Origin: Muribaculaceae bacterium
GTDB taxonomy: Bacteria > Bacteroidota > Bacteroidia > Bacteroidales > Muribaculaceae
Length of the DNA stretch: 64,000 nucleotides
Reading direction: 5' to 3'
Assembly (NCBI GenBank): GCA_022510425.1
Contig: JAFLTO010000009.1
Coordinates: 1-64,000 of the forward strand
The position numbers and the translations under genes were made by a program. Below, in pieces: positions 34,978-43,148 of this stretch (position 1 is the stretch's first letter; every line of letters starts with the position of its first letter). The notes under the pieces are model-generated. The model had not been told where the DNA came from. It made no database searches and saw only the letters and a program-made list of their open reading frames with translations.

Positions 34978-35337
34978 ATGAAAAGAAAGATAATAGGAAT
35001 GGCTATTTTGGCCATGAGTTTGGGAATGAATGTCTATGCCGACGACAAGCCACAATTTCCCGGGGGTGAAGAAGCTCTGAAAAAATATGTGAAAGATAAT
35101 ACTCATTATCCGGAGACTGCTAAGGAAAATGGAGTAGAGGGAATAGTCGTAGTGGATTTCATAGTAGAAGTCAATGGACAACTCCAGAATTTAAAAGTCG
35201 AGAAATTAGTGGATCCCGATTTGGAAACAGAAGCTATGAGAATAGTTAAGGGGATGCCGGCTTGGATACCGGCAGAAAAAGACGGTGCTCCCGTAGAGGC
35301 TGCGGCAAAAGTTGAAATTCCTTTTATTTTGGAATAA
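34978..35337 (+). CDS. Lone TonB C-terminal domain protein, exported
   Basis: A 119-residue protein with a signal peptide (ending NVYA) and then almost only a TonB C-terminal domain: FPGGEEALKKYVKDNTHYPE, GVEGIVVVDFIVEVNGQ, VDPDLETEAMRIVKGMPAW and a last strand AAKVEIPFILE. It has no Pro-rich spacer or membrane anchor, so it is not an energy transducer of the usual kind. It may bind TonB boxes or act as a small periplasmic adapter. Such lone domains are common in Bacteroidales. It has a shared terminator with the convergent FKBP cluster. Confidence 0.85.
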   Translation: MKRKIIGMAILAMSLGMNVYADDKPQFPGGEEALKKYVKDNTHYPETAKENGVEGIVVVDFIVEVNGQLQNLKVEKLVDPDLETEAMRIVKGMPAWIPAEKDGAPVEAAAKVEIPFILE

Positions 35338-35362
35338 CATTTAAAATAAAAAAGAAAAAAGT

Positions 35363-35390
35363 AAAGGATAGAGGCAAACCTCTATCCTTT
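35363..35390. terminator. Bidirectional terminator
   Basis: AAAGGATAGAGG (35363-35374), a four-base loop and CCTCTATCCTTT (35379-35390): a perfect 12 bp stem between the convergent TonB-domain gene and the FKBP cluster. Confidence 0.88.
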
Positions 35391-35424
35391 ATTTATCATA
35401 CTTATTCTTCTATTTGTTTAATAT

Positions 35425-36285
35425 TTATTTGGCCGGTTCTTCCTCTTTCGGAACCAATGTGGGAGTGAGAGTAAGTTTGAGCACTGTTGTAGGTTCGAGA
35501 TTCATTTGAGAAGCTCTTGAGCCCAATAGTGCGTGTGCAGTTGTTAGGAATTCTCCGGTCTCTCCGCTCTTAAGAGTAAGAACAGCAGTGGAAACGAGTT
35601 CAGGGAAACTACGTTTGTTGCCGATTTTACCTTTAGGAGACATCGGTACATTTACGTTTTCACCATCTTCTTTAGTCACTTGAGCCACGAGATTGATTTC
35701 GTCGCCGTCGGCCAATTTTATAGTGTCGTTGTTGGCTTCAGTCACTTTGCCATAAAGGTCATCATTGATCTTAGGAAGATCTGATGATGCAGCCACTTTA
35801 TTTAGACTTTCCTGGCTTGCTGCTTTATCGCGTGCCTCTTTGGCTGCCTCGATATTTTGCATCACAGTCCTGAAATCGCGTTGAGCCTGTGAGGTATTGG
35901 GCATTGAATCTGCCATAAGAGCACCCTGCAAACTGCTAATATATGCATTTTTATTGATGTCCACACCCATTTGTTCGGTGAAACTCATCATCTGGGAAGC
36001 CATCTGCATACCCATCATCACACCCTTGTTGTAGCTTTCATTGCCTTCTTTGAGAGCTGCAAGCCCTGCTCTTACACCTGAAAGATAAGCCTGTTTTTCA
36101 GACGCTTCTTTCAAAGTGGTGTCTCTGTTGGCTTCACGAAGGTAATCCGCCGCATGCATCTGACCCAGATAATACATCAAAGAGTCGGTTTGAGAGGAAT
36201 TCTCAGATAGAGAGCCTGAACCATTCTGACAAGAAACTGCCAGACAAGCGATTGCCGCTATGGGCAAAATTCTTAAAAATTTCAT
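35425..36285 (-). CDS. Lipoprotein with FKBP-type N-terminal domain and divergent isomerase domain
   Basis: A 286-residue lipoprotein (signal ending AVSC). Residues about 35-150 form the helical dimerisation domain of FkpA-type prolyl isomerases (SLMYYLGQMHAADYLRE, AYLSGVRAGLAAL, KGVMMGMQMASQMM). The C-terminal part (about 190-280) is beta-rich like FKBP, but the usual VTVHYTG, FDSS and GWTEGLQLM motifs are missing, so isomerase activity is doubtful and a chaperone role is more likely. Third FKBP-like gene of the cluster, read leftward, after a 53-residue lipoprotein gene. Confidence 0.75.
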   Translation of the reverse strand: MKFLRILPIAAIACLAVSCQNGSGSLSENSSQTDSLMYYLGQMHAADYLREANRDTTLKEASEKQAYLSGVRAGLAALKEGNESYNKGVMMGMQMASQMMSFTEQMGVDINKNAYISSLQGALMADSMPNTSQAQRDFRTVMQNIEAAKEARDKAASQESLNKVAASSDLPKINDDLYGKVTEANNDTIKLADGDEINLVAQVTKEDGENVNVPMSPKGKIGNKRSFPELVSTAVLTLKSGETGEFLTTAHALLGSRASQMNLEPTTVLKLTLTPTLVPKEEEPAK

Positions 36286-36300
36286 TCTTTGTTTTATTTG

Positions 36301-36462
36301 TTAATTTTCAACATTAGGGTTCTGCATAATCACCACTTCAATTGTGTCGCCCGTAGGCTCCATGTTTTCAGCAGTCCTTCCCTTGCAACTTAGCAAGACC
36401 ACCGGAAGCAGACCTATGCAGAATATCAGTGCAAAATTAATAAATCTTCTTGAAATTCTCAT
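36301..36462 (-). CDS. 53-residue lipoprotein inside the FKBP cluster
   Basis: A short reading frame beginning MRISRRFINFALIFCIGLLP, with a lipobox LLSC at residues 23-26 and a mature part of only 28 residues (KGRTAENMEPTGDTIEVV and a few more). The N-region charge, hydrophobic core and lipobox make it a credible secreted lipoprotein. It lies 15 bp before the divergent FKBP lipoprotein gene and 16 bp after the preceding FKBP gene, all leftward. No family recognised; it may be a membrane-attached partner of the isomerases. Confidence 0.6.
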   Translation of the reverse strand: MRISRRFINFALIFCIGLLPVVLLSCKGRTAENMEPTGDTIEVVIMQNPNVEN

Positions 36463-36478
36463 ATTTAAAGACCGTGTC

Positions 36479-37090
36479 TTAGTTCACTTGAAGAAGTTGA
36501 ACCCAGAAAATGAGATTGGAATTTGCAGGAATACCGGGCAATTCTTGTGGTCCATAAGCTAAATTAGATGGGATATAGAACACTGCAGTACCACCCTCTT
36601 TCATAAGTTGAAGACCTTCAGTCCATCCCGGAATTACTCGGTTGAGAGGGAAATCTATAGATTGTCCACGGTCGATTGAACTGTCGAATTGAGTGCCGTC
36701 GGTGAGTGTGCCTACATAATGCACTGTAACTGTGTCGGTGGCCTTAGGGCTTTTACCGGTGCCTTCTTGTGCAATCACATATTTCAGACCGCTTGCTGTC
36801 TGTGCATATTTATCGGCTGAGGCCTTGTCAGCCTTGTTTGAGGCATCATCAAAGAACGCTGCATTATATTTAGTGCCATTGATGCCGCTCACAGAAGTTT
36901 CTACTGCCTGAACCATTTCATCAATCACTTGAAGCGTGTCTATAGCAGCTTCTTTTTCTCCCGGAGAGAAGCTTTCTTCCACTGCCTCTTCCTGGATGGT
37001 TTCTGTCTGTTTCTTGTTACCACAAGAAGCCACTAAGCCACCGGCCAAAAGAGTTGCCGTGGCTACATAAAAGATTTGTGATTTTTTCAT
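36479..37090 (-). CDS. FKBP-type peptidyl-prolyl isomerase, lipoprotein
   Basis: A 203-residue lipoprotein (GLVASC lipobox) that should isomerise prolyl bonds in periplasmic or surface proteins. An acidic linker (about 25-95) precedes the FKBP domain, where TVTVHYVGTLTDGTQFDSSI, IPGWTEGLQLMKEGGTAVF and LAYGPQELPGIPANSNLIFW carry the active-site aromatic and acidic residues. The dimerisation domain of FkpA is absent. Second gene of the cluster, paralogous to the neighbour upstream. Confidence 0.9.
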   Translation of the reverse strand: MKKSQIFYVATATLLAGGLVASCGNKKQTETIQEEAVEESFSPGEKEAAIDTLQVIDEMVQAVETSVSGINGTKYNAAFFDDASNKADKASADKYAQTASGLKYVIAQEGTGKSPKATDTVTVHYVGTLTDGTQFDSSIDRGQSIDFPLNRVIPGWTEGLQLMKEGGTAVFYIPSNLAYGPQELPGIPANSNLIFWVQLLQVN

Positions 37091-37154
37091 TCTTGTTAAA
37101 AATTAAAGCTATGATGGCTCATAAAGCCACCATAGCCAATTATAGGGTTAAGTA

Positions 37155-37739
37155 TTATTTTACATTGATGAGCTCCACATCGAAGATGAGAGTGCTGTGA
37201 GGAGGGATAACATTCGGAATTCCTGCAGGGCCATAAGCGAGGTCACTCGGAATGAAGAATGTGTATTTGGCTCCCTCTTTCATGAGTTGAAGACCTTCAG
37301 TCCATCCGGGGATAACGCGGTTAAGCGGGAAGGTTGTGGGTTCCCCCCTATTGATAGAACTGTCAAATACAGTGCCGTCAAGAAGTTTGCCTGTATAATG
37401 CACTGTAACCTCTGAAGTGGCGGATGGTTGTTTACCTGTGCCTTCTTTTTCCACTACATATTGAAGGCCTGAAGAAGTGACATGCACACCAGGATTCTTA
37501 CGATTAGCTTCAAGGAATTTATCTCCTGCTTCACGAGCTATTGCCTCATTTTTCTTATTGAGTTCCTGGAGATATTCCTGTAGTATCTTCTGGGCCTCTT
37601 CCGGTGTCAATTTGGTATCTTTACCTTCGAAAGATGCATGCACGGCTTCATCAAAATCCTCTTTGTTAAGGTGATCCACACCCATACCCTTGAGTTGCTG
37701 ACCCATGGCCATACCCCAAGCATAACTTAATTTATCCAT
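37155..37739 (-). CDS. FKBP-type peptidyl-prolyl isomerase, FklB/FkpA-like
   Basis: A 194-residue prolyl isomerase with the N-terminal helical dimerisation part (DKLSYAWGMAMGQQLKGMG, then EEAQKILQEYLQELNKKNEA) and the FKBP domain (EVTVHYTGKLLDGTVFDSSI, IPGWTEGLQLMKEGAKYTFF, IPPHSTLIFDVELINV). There is no signal peptide, so it is probably cytoplasmic, unlike its two lipoprotein neighbours. A 20-base perfect palindrome lies just upstream at 37759-37778. First gene of the leftward FKBP cluster. Confidence 0.92.
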   Translation of the reverse strand: MDKLSYAWGMAMGQQLKGMGVDHLNKEDFDEAVHASFEGKDTKLTPEEAQKILQEYLQELNKKNEAIAREAGDKFLEANRKNPGVHVTSSGLQYVVEKEGTGKQPSATSEVTVHYTGKLLDGTVFDSSINRGEPTTFPLNRVIPGWTEGLQLMKEGAKYTFFIPSDLAYGPAGIPNVIPPHSTLIFDVELINVK

Positions 37740-37758
37740 AATTTCTTTTGTTTTAATA

Positions 37759-37778
37759 GTTATATCTTATGATATAAC
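37759..37778. repeat. Perfect palindrome upstream of the FKBP cluster
   Basis: GTTATATC, TTAT, GATATAAC. It could be an operator for the FKBP cluster or a weak terminator for the lipoprotein gene that ends at 37806. Confidence 0.4.
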
Positions 37779-37805
37779 AAATGAAACGGATAAAAGGTTA
37801 GCAGT

Positions 37806-38879
37806 TTATTTAGAAGTCCATTCTGAAGAAAGGTTTTCCCATGGCTTCTCCGACACTAAAACATCAAGAAAAATAGCTCCCTTATGAGGATCTTCTTCCG
37901 GAACCACAGGAGGATAAATTTCATGAAGAAAATTACCTTTTACGGTGGTGATAAAATTCTTTTGAACTGATATTTTATCTACAGTTATGGTTGTGGTGTT
38001 GGGGGAGCCGTCAGAGATGTCTTTGCTTGGGTCGGTTAAAGTAAGTGTCAAACCGGGTGATTGGCTTCCATCGGTTATCTTACTGGAAAAAGTATAGAAA
38101 TAAAGTATCTCATTCTCTTCTCCTTCCTTAAAATTGACACTTCCTAAATTTATGCTCTCAGAATTTGAAGCTTTATTCCCACCTCCTTGATTTCTAAGAT
38201 CATAGTTATTGAGATAAGTTATTTTTGAAACGTTGGTTGAGATATCTCCTTTGATTTTTGTAGAATCAACAAATCTTACTTTGGATACTATTCTTTCTAA
38301 AGTTATAGTTCTATAAATCGCATCTTCTCCTTTTTTCCCAATATTTTCAGTGCCGGCGAAACAATCATAATTGTCGTTATTGAAAAAAGATGCCGGAACG
38401 GCTTGGTTGGAAAGTTGTTTGGGGGTACTCATCAATGTAACCCCTGTATTCCCGGAATTCCGGGTATCATAATAATAATCATCATAATATCCTTCTTCCG
38501 AAGGTTTGGAGTCGACAGGGATATAGTCGGCAAAAACATAGATTATATAATTCTGGTTGGCTTCAACATCAAAAACCATCTGATCTATTTTTCCTGCAGG
38601 CCCTGCTTCTCCCTGTACCAATTCTTGACGTGCTTTATAATAAGTGTCATTAAGGTTGCTTTCTGATCCATTAAAAATTTTAGCCACAAACCTTAATTTG
38701 AAACCATCCGTAGCTCTTGTAGCGGCATCTTCAGGCGCCGAAAGATTTAAAACAATCTTGCTTGAATTGTCGATGAGGGGAGTTTCAGGTTCAATTATTC
38801 GGGTGTCGACGCAAGAAGTCAATAACATCATGCCTCCTAACAAAAGTGAGGCAAGGAGACATTGTATAATGCTTTTCAT
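37806..38879 (-). CDS. DUF6562-like surface lipoprotein
   Basis: A 357-residue lipoprotein (LLTSC) with fimbrillin-like features: early strands SKIVLNLSAPEDAATRATDG, then FKLRFVAKIFNG, a QNYIIYVFADYIP step, ITLERIVSKVRFVDST (the usual point where a fimbrillin domain begins) and late QKNFITTVKGNFLHE. A Tyr/Asp run (YYDDYYYDTR) sits in a loop. It shares the DUF6562 pattern with the lipoprotein at 19015 but is not a close copy. Probably displayed on the surface. No barrel or tip gene is next to it, so it may be an orphan. Confidence 0.75.
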   Translation of the reverse strand: MKSIIQCLLASLLLGGMMLLTSCVDTRIIEPETPLIDNSSKIVLNLSAPEDAATRATDGFKLRFVAKIFNGSESNLNDTYYKARQELVQGEAGPAGKIDQMVFDVEANQNYIIYVFADYIPVDSKPSEEGYYDDYYYDTRNSGNTGVTLMSTPKQLSNQAVPASFFNNDNYDCFAGTENIGKKGEDAIYRTITLERIVSKVRFVDSTKIKGDISTNVSKITYLNNYDLRNQGGGNKASNSESINLGSVNFKEGEENEILYFYTFSSKITDGSQSPGLTLTLTDPSKDISDGSPNTTTITVDKISVQKNFITTVKGNFLHEIYPPVVPEEDPHKGAIFLDVLVSEKPWENLSSEWTSK

Positions 38880-38959
38880 AGTGGATTGTTTTGCCTACAA
38901 AAATAAATTTTAGTTGGGAGTTATGCAAGTTTGGAATTGAAAAAGCCCTTTTATACTAT

Positions 38960-40063
38960 TTATACGTTGAATCTGAAATGCATTATATCCCCATCCTGTA
39001 CCACATACTCTTTACCTTCAACTCCCATTTTTCCAGCTTCCTTCACAGCGGCTTCCGAACCCAAAGACACAAAATCCTCATATTTGATAACCTCAGCCCG
39101 TATGAACCCTTTTTCGAAATCTGTGTGGATAATCCCGGCAGCTTGAGGAGCCTTGGTACCTCGAAGGAAGGTCCATGCCCTACATTCGTCAGCCCCGGCG
39201 GTAAAATAAGTCTGAAGGTCGAGTAGTGAATAAGCTGCCCTGATTAAACGGCTCACCCCGCTTTCAGTAAGTCCTATTTCCTGCAGAAATTCAGCCCGCT
39301 CTTCCGGGGTTTCCAACTCAGCGATATCACTTTCCGTGGCAGCGGCCACCACCATCAACTGTGCGTTTTCCCCTTCGATTGCCTTCCTCACGGATTCCAC
39401 ATAAGCATTGCCGGATGATGCCGATGCATCATCTACATTACATACATATAAAACAGGTTTATTTGTCAGCAGGAACAATTCCTTGGCAAATTTCTGTTCA
39501 TCTACAGTCTCAAATTGCACAGAACGGGCCGGTTTCCCTTGTTCCAAAGACTCTTTATAGGCGGTAAGAACGCCCAATTGCATCTTGGCATTTTTGTCAC
39601 CCCCGCTTTTTGCCGCTTTCTCTGTTTTTGCCAAACGTGCGTCAATAGTCTCCAGATCCTTCAATTGTAATTCATAATTGATGATCTCCATGTCGCGCAC
39701 CGGATCCACACTGCCATCAACATGAGTAATGTTATCGTCGTCGAAACAACGCAACACATGCAATATGGCATCTGTCTCACGGATATTTGCCAGGAATTTA
39801 TTCCCTAAACCTTCTCCTTTTGACGCACCCTTTACCAGACCTGCAATATCCACAATCTCCACTGTAGCGGGAACTACACTCTTGGGATTGCACATTTCCA
39901 CAAGTTTATTGAGTCGTTCATCAGGCACTGTTATCATACCCACATTGGGCTCAATGGTGCAAAAAGGAAAATTGGCTGATTGTGCTTTAGCACTGCTTAA
40001 GCAATTGAAAAGTGTGGATTTCCCGACATTTGGAAGACCCACTATTCCGCATTTAAGTGACAT
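38960..40063 (-). CDS. ychF: Redox-regulated ATPase/GTPase YchF
   Basis: A 367-residue member of the Obg-related P-loop family that prefers ATP and interacts with ribosomes. P-loop [17 protein letters not shown]2/G3 region [13 protein letters not shown] and [20 protein letters not shown], and a C-terminal TGS domain ending [19 protein letters not shown] and [17 protein letters not shown]. All motifs are present and the length is normal for the family. Leftward, with miaB next upstream (85 bp gap). Confidence 0.96.
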   Translation of the reverse strand: MSLKCGIVGLPNVGKSTLFNCLSSAKAQSANFPFCTIEPNVGMITVPDERLNKLVEMCNPKSVVPATVEIVDIAGLVKGASKGEGLGNKFLANIRETDAILHVLRCFDDDNITHVDGSVDPVRDMEIINYELQLKDLETIDARLAKTEKAAKSGGDKNAKMQLGVLTAYKESLEQGKPARSVQFETVDEQKFAKELFLLTNKPVLYVCNVDDASASSGNAYVESVRKAIEGENAQLMVVAAATESDIAELETPEERAEFLQEIGLTESGVSRLIRAAYSLLDLQTYFTAGADECRAWTFLRGTKAPQAAGIIHTDFEKGFIRAEVIKYEDFVSLGSEAAVKEAGKMGVEGKEYVVQDGDIMHFRFNV

Positions 40064-40147
40064 ATAATGTGTGGTGTGTTTTAAATTTTATTATACTTGG
40101 AGGGAGGTTTGCAAAGATAAAAATAAATTTTCTTAGAACAAAAAGGG

Positions 40148-41533
40148 TTACATGAGGTGACCTTTCAGTGTGGCTGATGAAGCATCTGTGATTTTCACTT
40201 TCACAAAGTCTCCGGGTTTTGTTTCTCCTTTAGGAAAGACTACTACCTTATTCTGTGAGGTCCGGCCGAAATGTTCCTCAGGATTGCGTTTTGACCTGCC
40301 TTCCACCAATACTTCATACACACTTCCTATATCTTTCTTATTGTTTCTTAAGGATATCCGGTTCTGAAGATCAATCATCCGATTAAGTCGTTCTATTTTA
40401 ACTTCTTCGGATATATTGTCAGGTAAATGTTTGGAAGCGAATGTGCCCGGCCTTTCTGAATATTTAAAAAGAAACGATGAATCGAAACCCACTTCTTCCA
40501 TCAGAGAAAGTGTCTGCTGAAAATCCTCTTCCGATTCATTGTGGAATCCTGTGAATAGGTCGGAAGTGAGTCCTGCGTCAGGTAGTATACGCCTTATCGC
40601 GGCTACCCTGTCAAGATACCATTCTCGGGTGTATTTGCGGTTCATGTCTTTGAGTACTGAATTGCTGCCGCTTTGCACAGGCAAATGTATGTGCCTTGCA
40701 ATATTAGGATAAGCCGCTATGGTCTTGATAATCTCATCACTCATATCCTTAGGATGGGAGGTAGTGAAGCGTATTCTCATTTCGGGAGCTGATTCAGCCA
40801 CCAATGCCAAAAGTTTTGGAAAATCTGTTATTTCACCGTCAGATGACATAAAGTTATAGCTGTTAACATTCTGGCCCAAAAGAGTCGCTTCTTTGAATCC
40901 TCTCTTTCTCAGATCCTGCAATTCACGGATAATGCTTTCCGGCTCCCTGCTACGTTCACGGCCTCGTGTGTAAGGAACGATGCAATAGGAACAGAAGTTG
41001 TTGCACCCGCGCATTATGGATATAAATCCGCTTATACCGTTGGCCCCCACTCGTGAAGGCATGATATCACGATACGTTTCAGTGGTGGAAAGTTCGATAT
41101 TTATAGCTTCTTCACCATTTTCAGCGGCTGAAATCAGGTTTGGAAGATCAAGGTAGGAATCAGGGCCTGCCACCATATTCACTCCATGTTCTTCGATGAG
41201 CTGATGCTTGAGCCGTTCTGCCATACATCCGATCACCCCGATGAGTATGTTTTTTCCGGTCTTTTTACGCAGTGATCTCCAATAAGCCAGCCGTGAATAT
41301 ATCTTTTGTTCGGCATTGTCACGTATTGAACATGTGTTTAAAAAGACTGCATCTGCCTCCTCATCCTTATCCGTCAGTGAGTATCCCGCCATTTCCATTA
41401 CTGCTGCAACTGTTTCAGAATCAGCTACATTCATTTGGCATCCATACGTCTCTATTCGAAGTTTCTTATTATGAGAAACCTTGGAATTTTCCTCCGGAAG
41501 CTGAAATGGTTTTAAATTAGTGTTTTTTAACAA
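40148..41533 (-). CDS. miaB: tRNA-2-methylthio-N6-dimethylallyladenosine synthase MiaB
   Basis: A 461-residue radical SAM methylthiotransferase that modifies A37 of tRNAs reading UNN codons. The UPF0004 domain starts LRIETYGCQMNVADSE, with its cluster Cys also in FLNTCSIRDNAEQ and GVIGCMAERL. The radical SAM site is MRGCNNFCSYCIVPYTRGRE. A TRAM domain closes the protein (EVLVEGRSKRN). There is no ATG upstream of the first motif: the only usable start is TTG at 41533 with AGGAG directly before it. The promoter of the divergent CoA-transferase gene lies 12 bp away. Confidence 0.93.
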   Translation of the reverse strand: MLKNTNLKPFQLPEENSKVSHNKKLRIETYGCQMNVADSETVAAVMEMAGYSLTDKDEEADAVFLNTCSIRDNAEQKIYSRLAYWRSLRKKTGKNILIGVIGCMAERLKHQLIEEHGVNMVAGPDSYLDLPNLISAAENGEEAINIELSTTETYRDIMPSRVGANGISGFISIMRGCNNFCSYCIVPYTRGRERSREPESIIRELQDLRKRGFKEATLLGQNVNSYNFMSSDGEITDFPKLLALVAESAPEMRIRFTTSHPKDMSDEIIKTIAAYPNIARHIHLPVQSGSNSVLKDMNRKYTREWYLDRVAAIRRILPDAGLTSDLFTGFHNESEEDFQQTLSLMEEVGFDSSFLFKYSERPGTFASKHLPDNISEEVKIERLNRMIDLQNRISLRNNKKDIGSVYEVLVEGRSKRNPEEHFGRTSQNKVVVFPKGETKPGDFVKVKITDASSATLKGHLM

Positions 41534-41544
41534 CTCCTATATTC

Positions 41545-41575
41545 TTTGAAAAATTGAACAAAATTGGTATTTTTG
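41545..41575 (+). promoter_or_regulatory. Promoter of the CoA-transferase gene, full consensus
   Basis: TTTG at 41545-41548, 19 bases, TATTTTTG at 41568-41575. The leader is about 27 bases to the ATG at 41609. Confidence 0.75.
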
Positions 41576-41608
41576 TGCAAATTTAATCCTTAAATCTAAA
41601 GTTTACAA

Positions 41609-43102
41609 ATGAGTTTTCCGTTTATCAGTGCTGAAGAGGCTGCTGCCCAAATTCATAATGGTGACACAGTTGCCACTTCGGGCTTCACAGCATCGGGAAC
41701 CCCCAAAATAGTGCCGGTCGCTTTGGCAGAAAGGGCCAAAAGTTACCATGAAAAAGGAGAACCTTTCAAGGTGAATCTCTACACCGGAGCCTCCACCAAT
41801 GATTATGTTGACGGGGCTTTATCCAGAGCAAAAGCAATTGGGATACGCACTCCTTATCAAGGCACTCCGGATGCACGTGCCGGGGTGAATAACGGCGAAA
41901 TGGATTATTATGATCCCCATTTAAGCCATATGGCTCAGGATCTTCGCTATGGCTTTATGGGAGACATTGATGTCGCTATTATTGAAGTCACCGAAATGAA
42001 TCCATCCGGTGAGGTCGTTTTGGGTGCAGGTATCGGCATGACGCCTACGTTTGCTAAGTTGGCGAAAAAGGTAATTCTCGAATACAGTTCATATTATCAA
42101 ACCTCATTCCGAGGTTTCCACGACAATTATATCCCTTTGGATCCCCCCTTTAGAAGGGAAATCCCTATTTATAAACCTTCTGATAGAATAGGAAGCACTG
42201 TAATAAAGATCGATCCTAAGAAGATTATTGGTGTGGTGCCTTCTAATGAATCCGAAAGCATCAGTGCTTTCACTTCTCTTTCAGACACCACAAGAGCAAT
42301 CGGTGCTAACGTGGCCGACTTTCTGGCTTCCGAATTGAAGAAAGGCAAATTGCCTAAGGAATTCCTGCCGATTCAAAGCGGTGTAGGAAATATTGCTAAC
42401 GCAGCTCTTTATGGACTGGCAGATCATCCCGGTATACCAAAATTCGAGATGTATACTGAAGTGGTTCAAGATGCCGTGATGGAGCTTATGGAGAAAGGTA
42501 AATGCAGCTATGCCTCCACATGTGCTTTGGCTTTTTCCGATGATGCGATGCTCCATTTCATGGACAAGATTAATTTCTTCAGAGATAAATTGTTGATGAG
42601 GCCGGCTGAAATCACTAATCATCCGGAAATCGTGAGACGTCTTGGCCTTATAGCAATGAATACTGCCCTGGAGTGTGATATCTACGGCAACGTAAATTCC
42701 ACTCATGTCAACGGCACAAAGATGATGAACGGAATCGGAGGTTCTGCCGACTTCTGCAGAAATTCTTATCTCTCAATATTCCTTTGCCCATCTACTCAAA
42801 AGAATGGCGCACTCTCCACTATAGTACCGATGGTGAGCCATATTGACCATAGCGAACACAGTGTGAAAGTGATTGTGACAGAACAAGGTGTAGCCGATCT
42901 TCGAAATCTCTCTCCAATACAAAAAGCACATACAATCATTGAAAATTGTGTGCATCCTGATTATAAGCAGTTGATGTGGGACTATCTCAAAATTGCCAAG
43001 AAAGGACAGACTCCCCACAATCTTAAAGCTGCATTCGCAATGTATAATACTTTTGCGGAGACTGGGGATATGAGGCTTACGGATTTCTCAAAATATGCTT
43101 GA
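41609..43102 (+). CDS. Acetyl-CoA hydrolase/transferase (succinyl-CoA:acetate CoA-transferase type)
   Basis: A 497-residue CoA-transferase that exchanges CoA between acyl-CoA and a carboxylate, most likely succinyl-CoA with acetate. The N terminus (FISAEEAAAQIHNGDTVATS) and GFTASGTPK are typical. The second half has FEMYTEVVQDAVMELMEKG with the catalytic-type Glu, and NGIGGSADFCRNSYLSIFL, then HSVKVIVTEQGVADLRNLSP. It could supply succinate or acetate end products next to the fumarate reductase pathway of this genome. Substrate choice is inferred. It ends in a strong terminator at 43121-43148. Confidence 0.92.
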   Translation: MSFPFISAEEAAAQIHNGDTVATSGFTASGTPKIVPVALAERAKSYHEKGEPFKVNLYTGASTNDYVDGALSRAKAIGIRTPYQGTPDARAGVNNGEMDYYDPHLSHMAQDLRYGFMGDIDVAIIEVTEMNPSGEVVLGAGIGMTPTFAKLAKKVILEYSSYYQTSFRGFHDNYIPLDPPFRREIPIYKPSDRIGSTVIKIDPKKIIGVVPSNESESISAFTSLSDTTRAIGANVADFLASELKKGKLPKEFLPIQSGVGNIANAALYGLADHPGIPKFEMYTEVVQDAVMELMEKGKCSYASTCALAFSDDAMLHFMDKINFFRDKLLMRPAEITNHPEIVRRLGLIAMNTALECDIYGNVNSTHVNGTKMMNGIGGSADFCRNSYLSIFLCPSTQKNGALSTIVPMVSHIDHSEHSVKVIVTEQGVADLRNLSPIQKAHTIIENCVHPDYKQLMWDYLKIAKKGQTPHNLKAAFAMYNTFAETGDMRLTDFSKYA

Positions 43103-43120
43103 TCAATCATATATTTAAAC

Positions 43121-43148
43121 AAGAAGGCGACTTGAATGTCGCCTTCTT
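43121..43148. terminator. Bidirectional terminator
   Basis: AAGAAGGCGAC (43121-43131), six-base loop, GTCGCCTTCTT (43138-43148). A perfect 11 bp stem between the convergent CoA-transferase and PEP-synthase-like genes. Confidence 0.88.
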
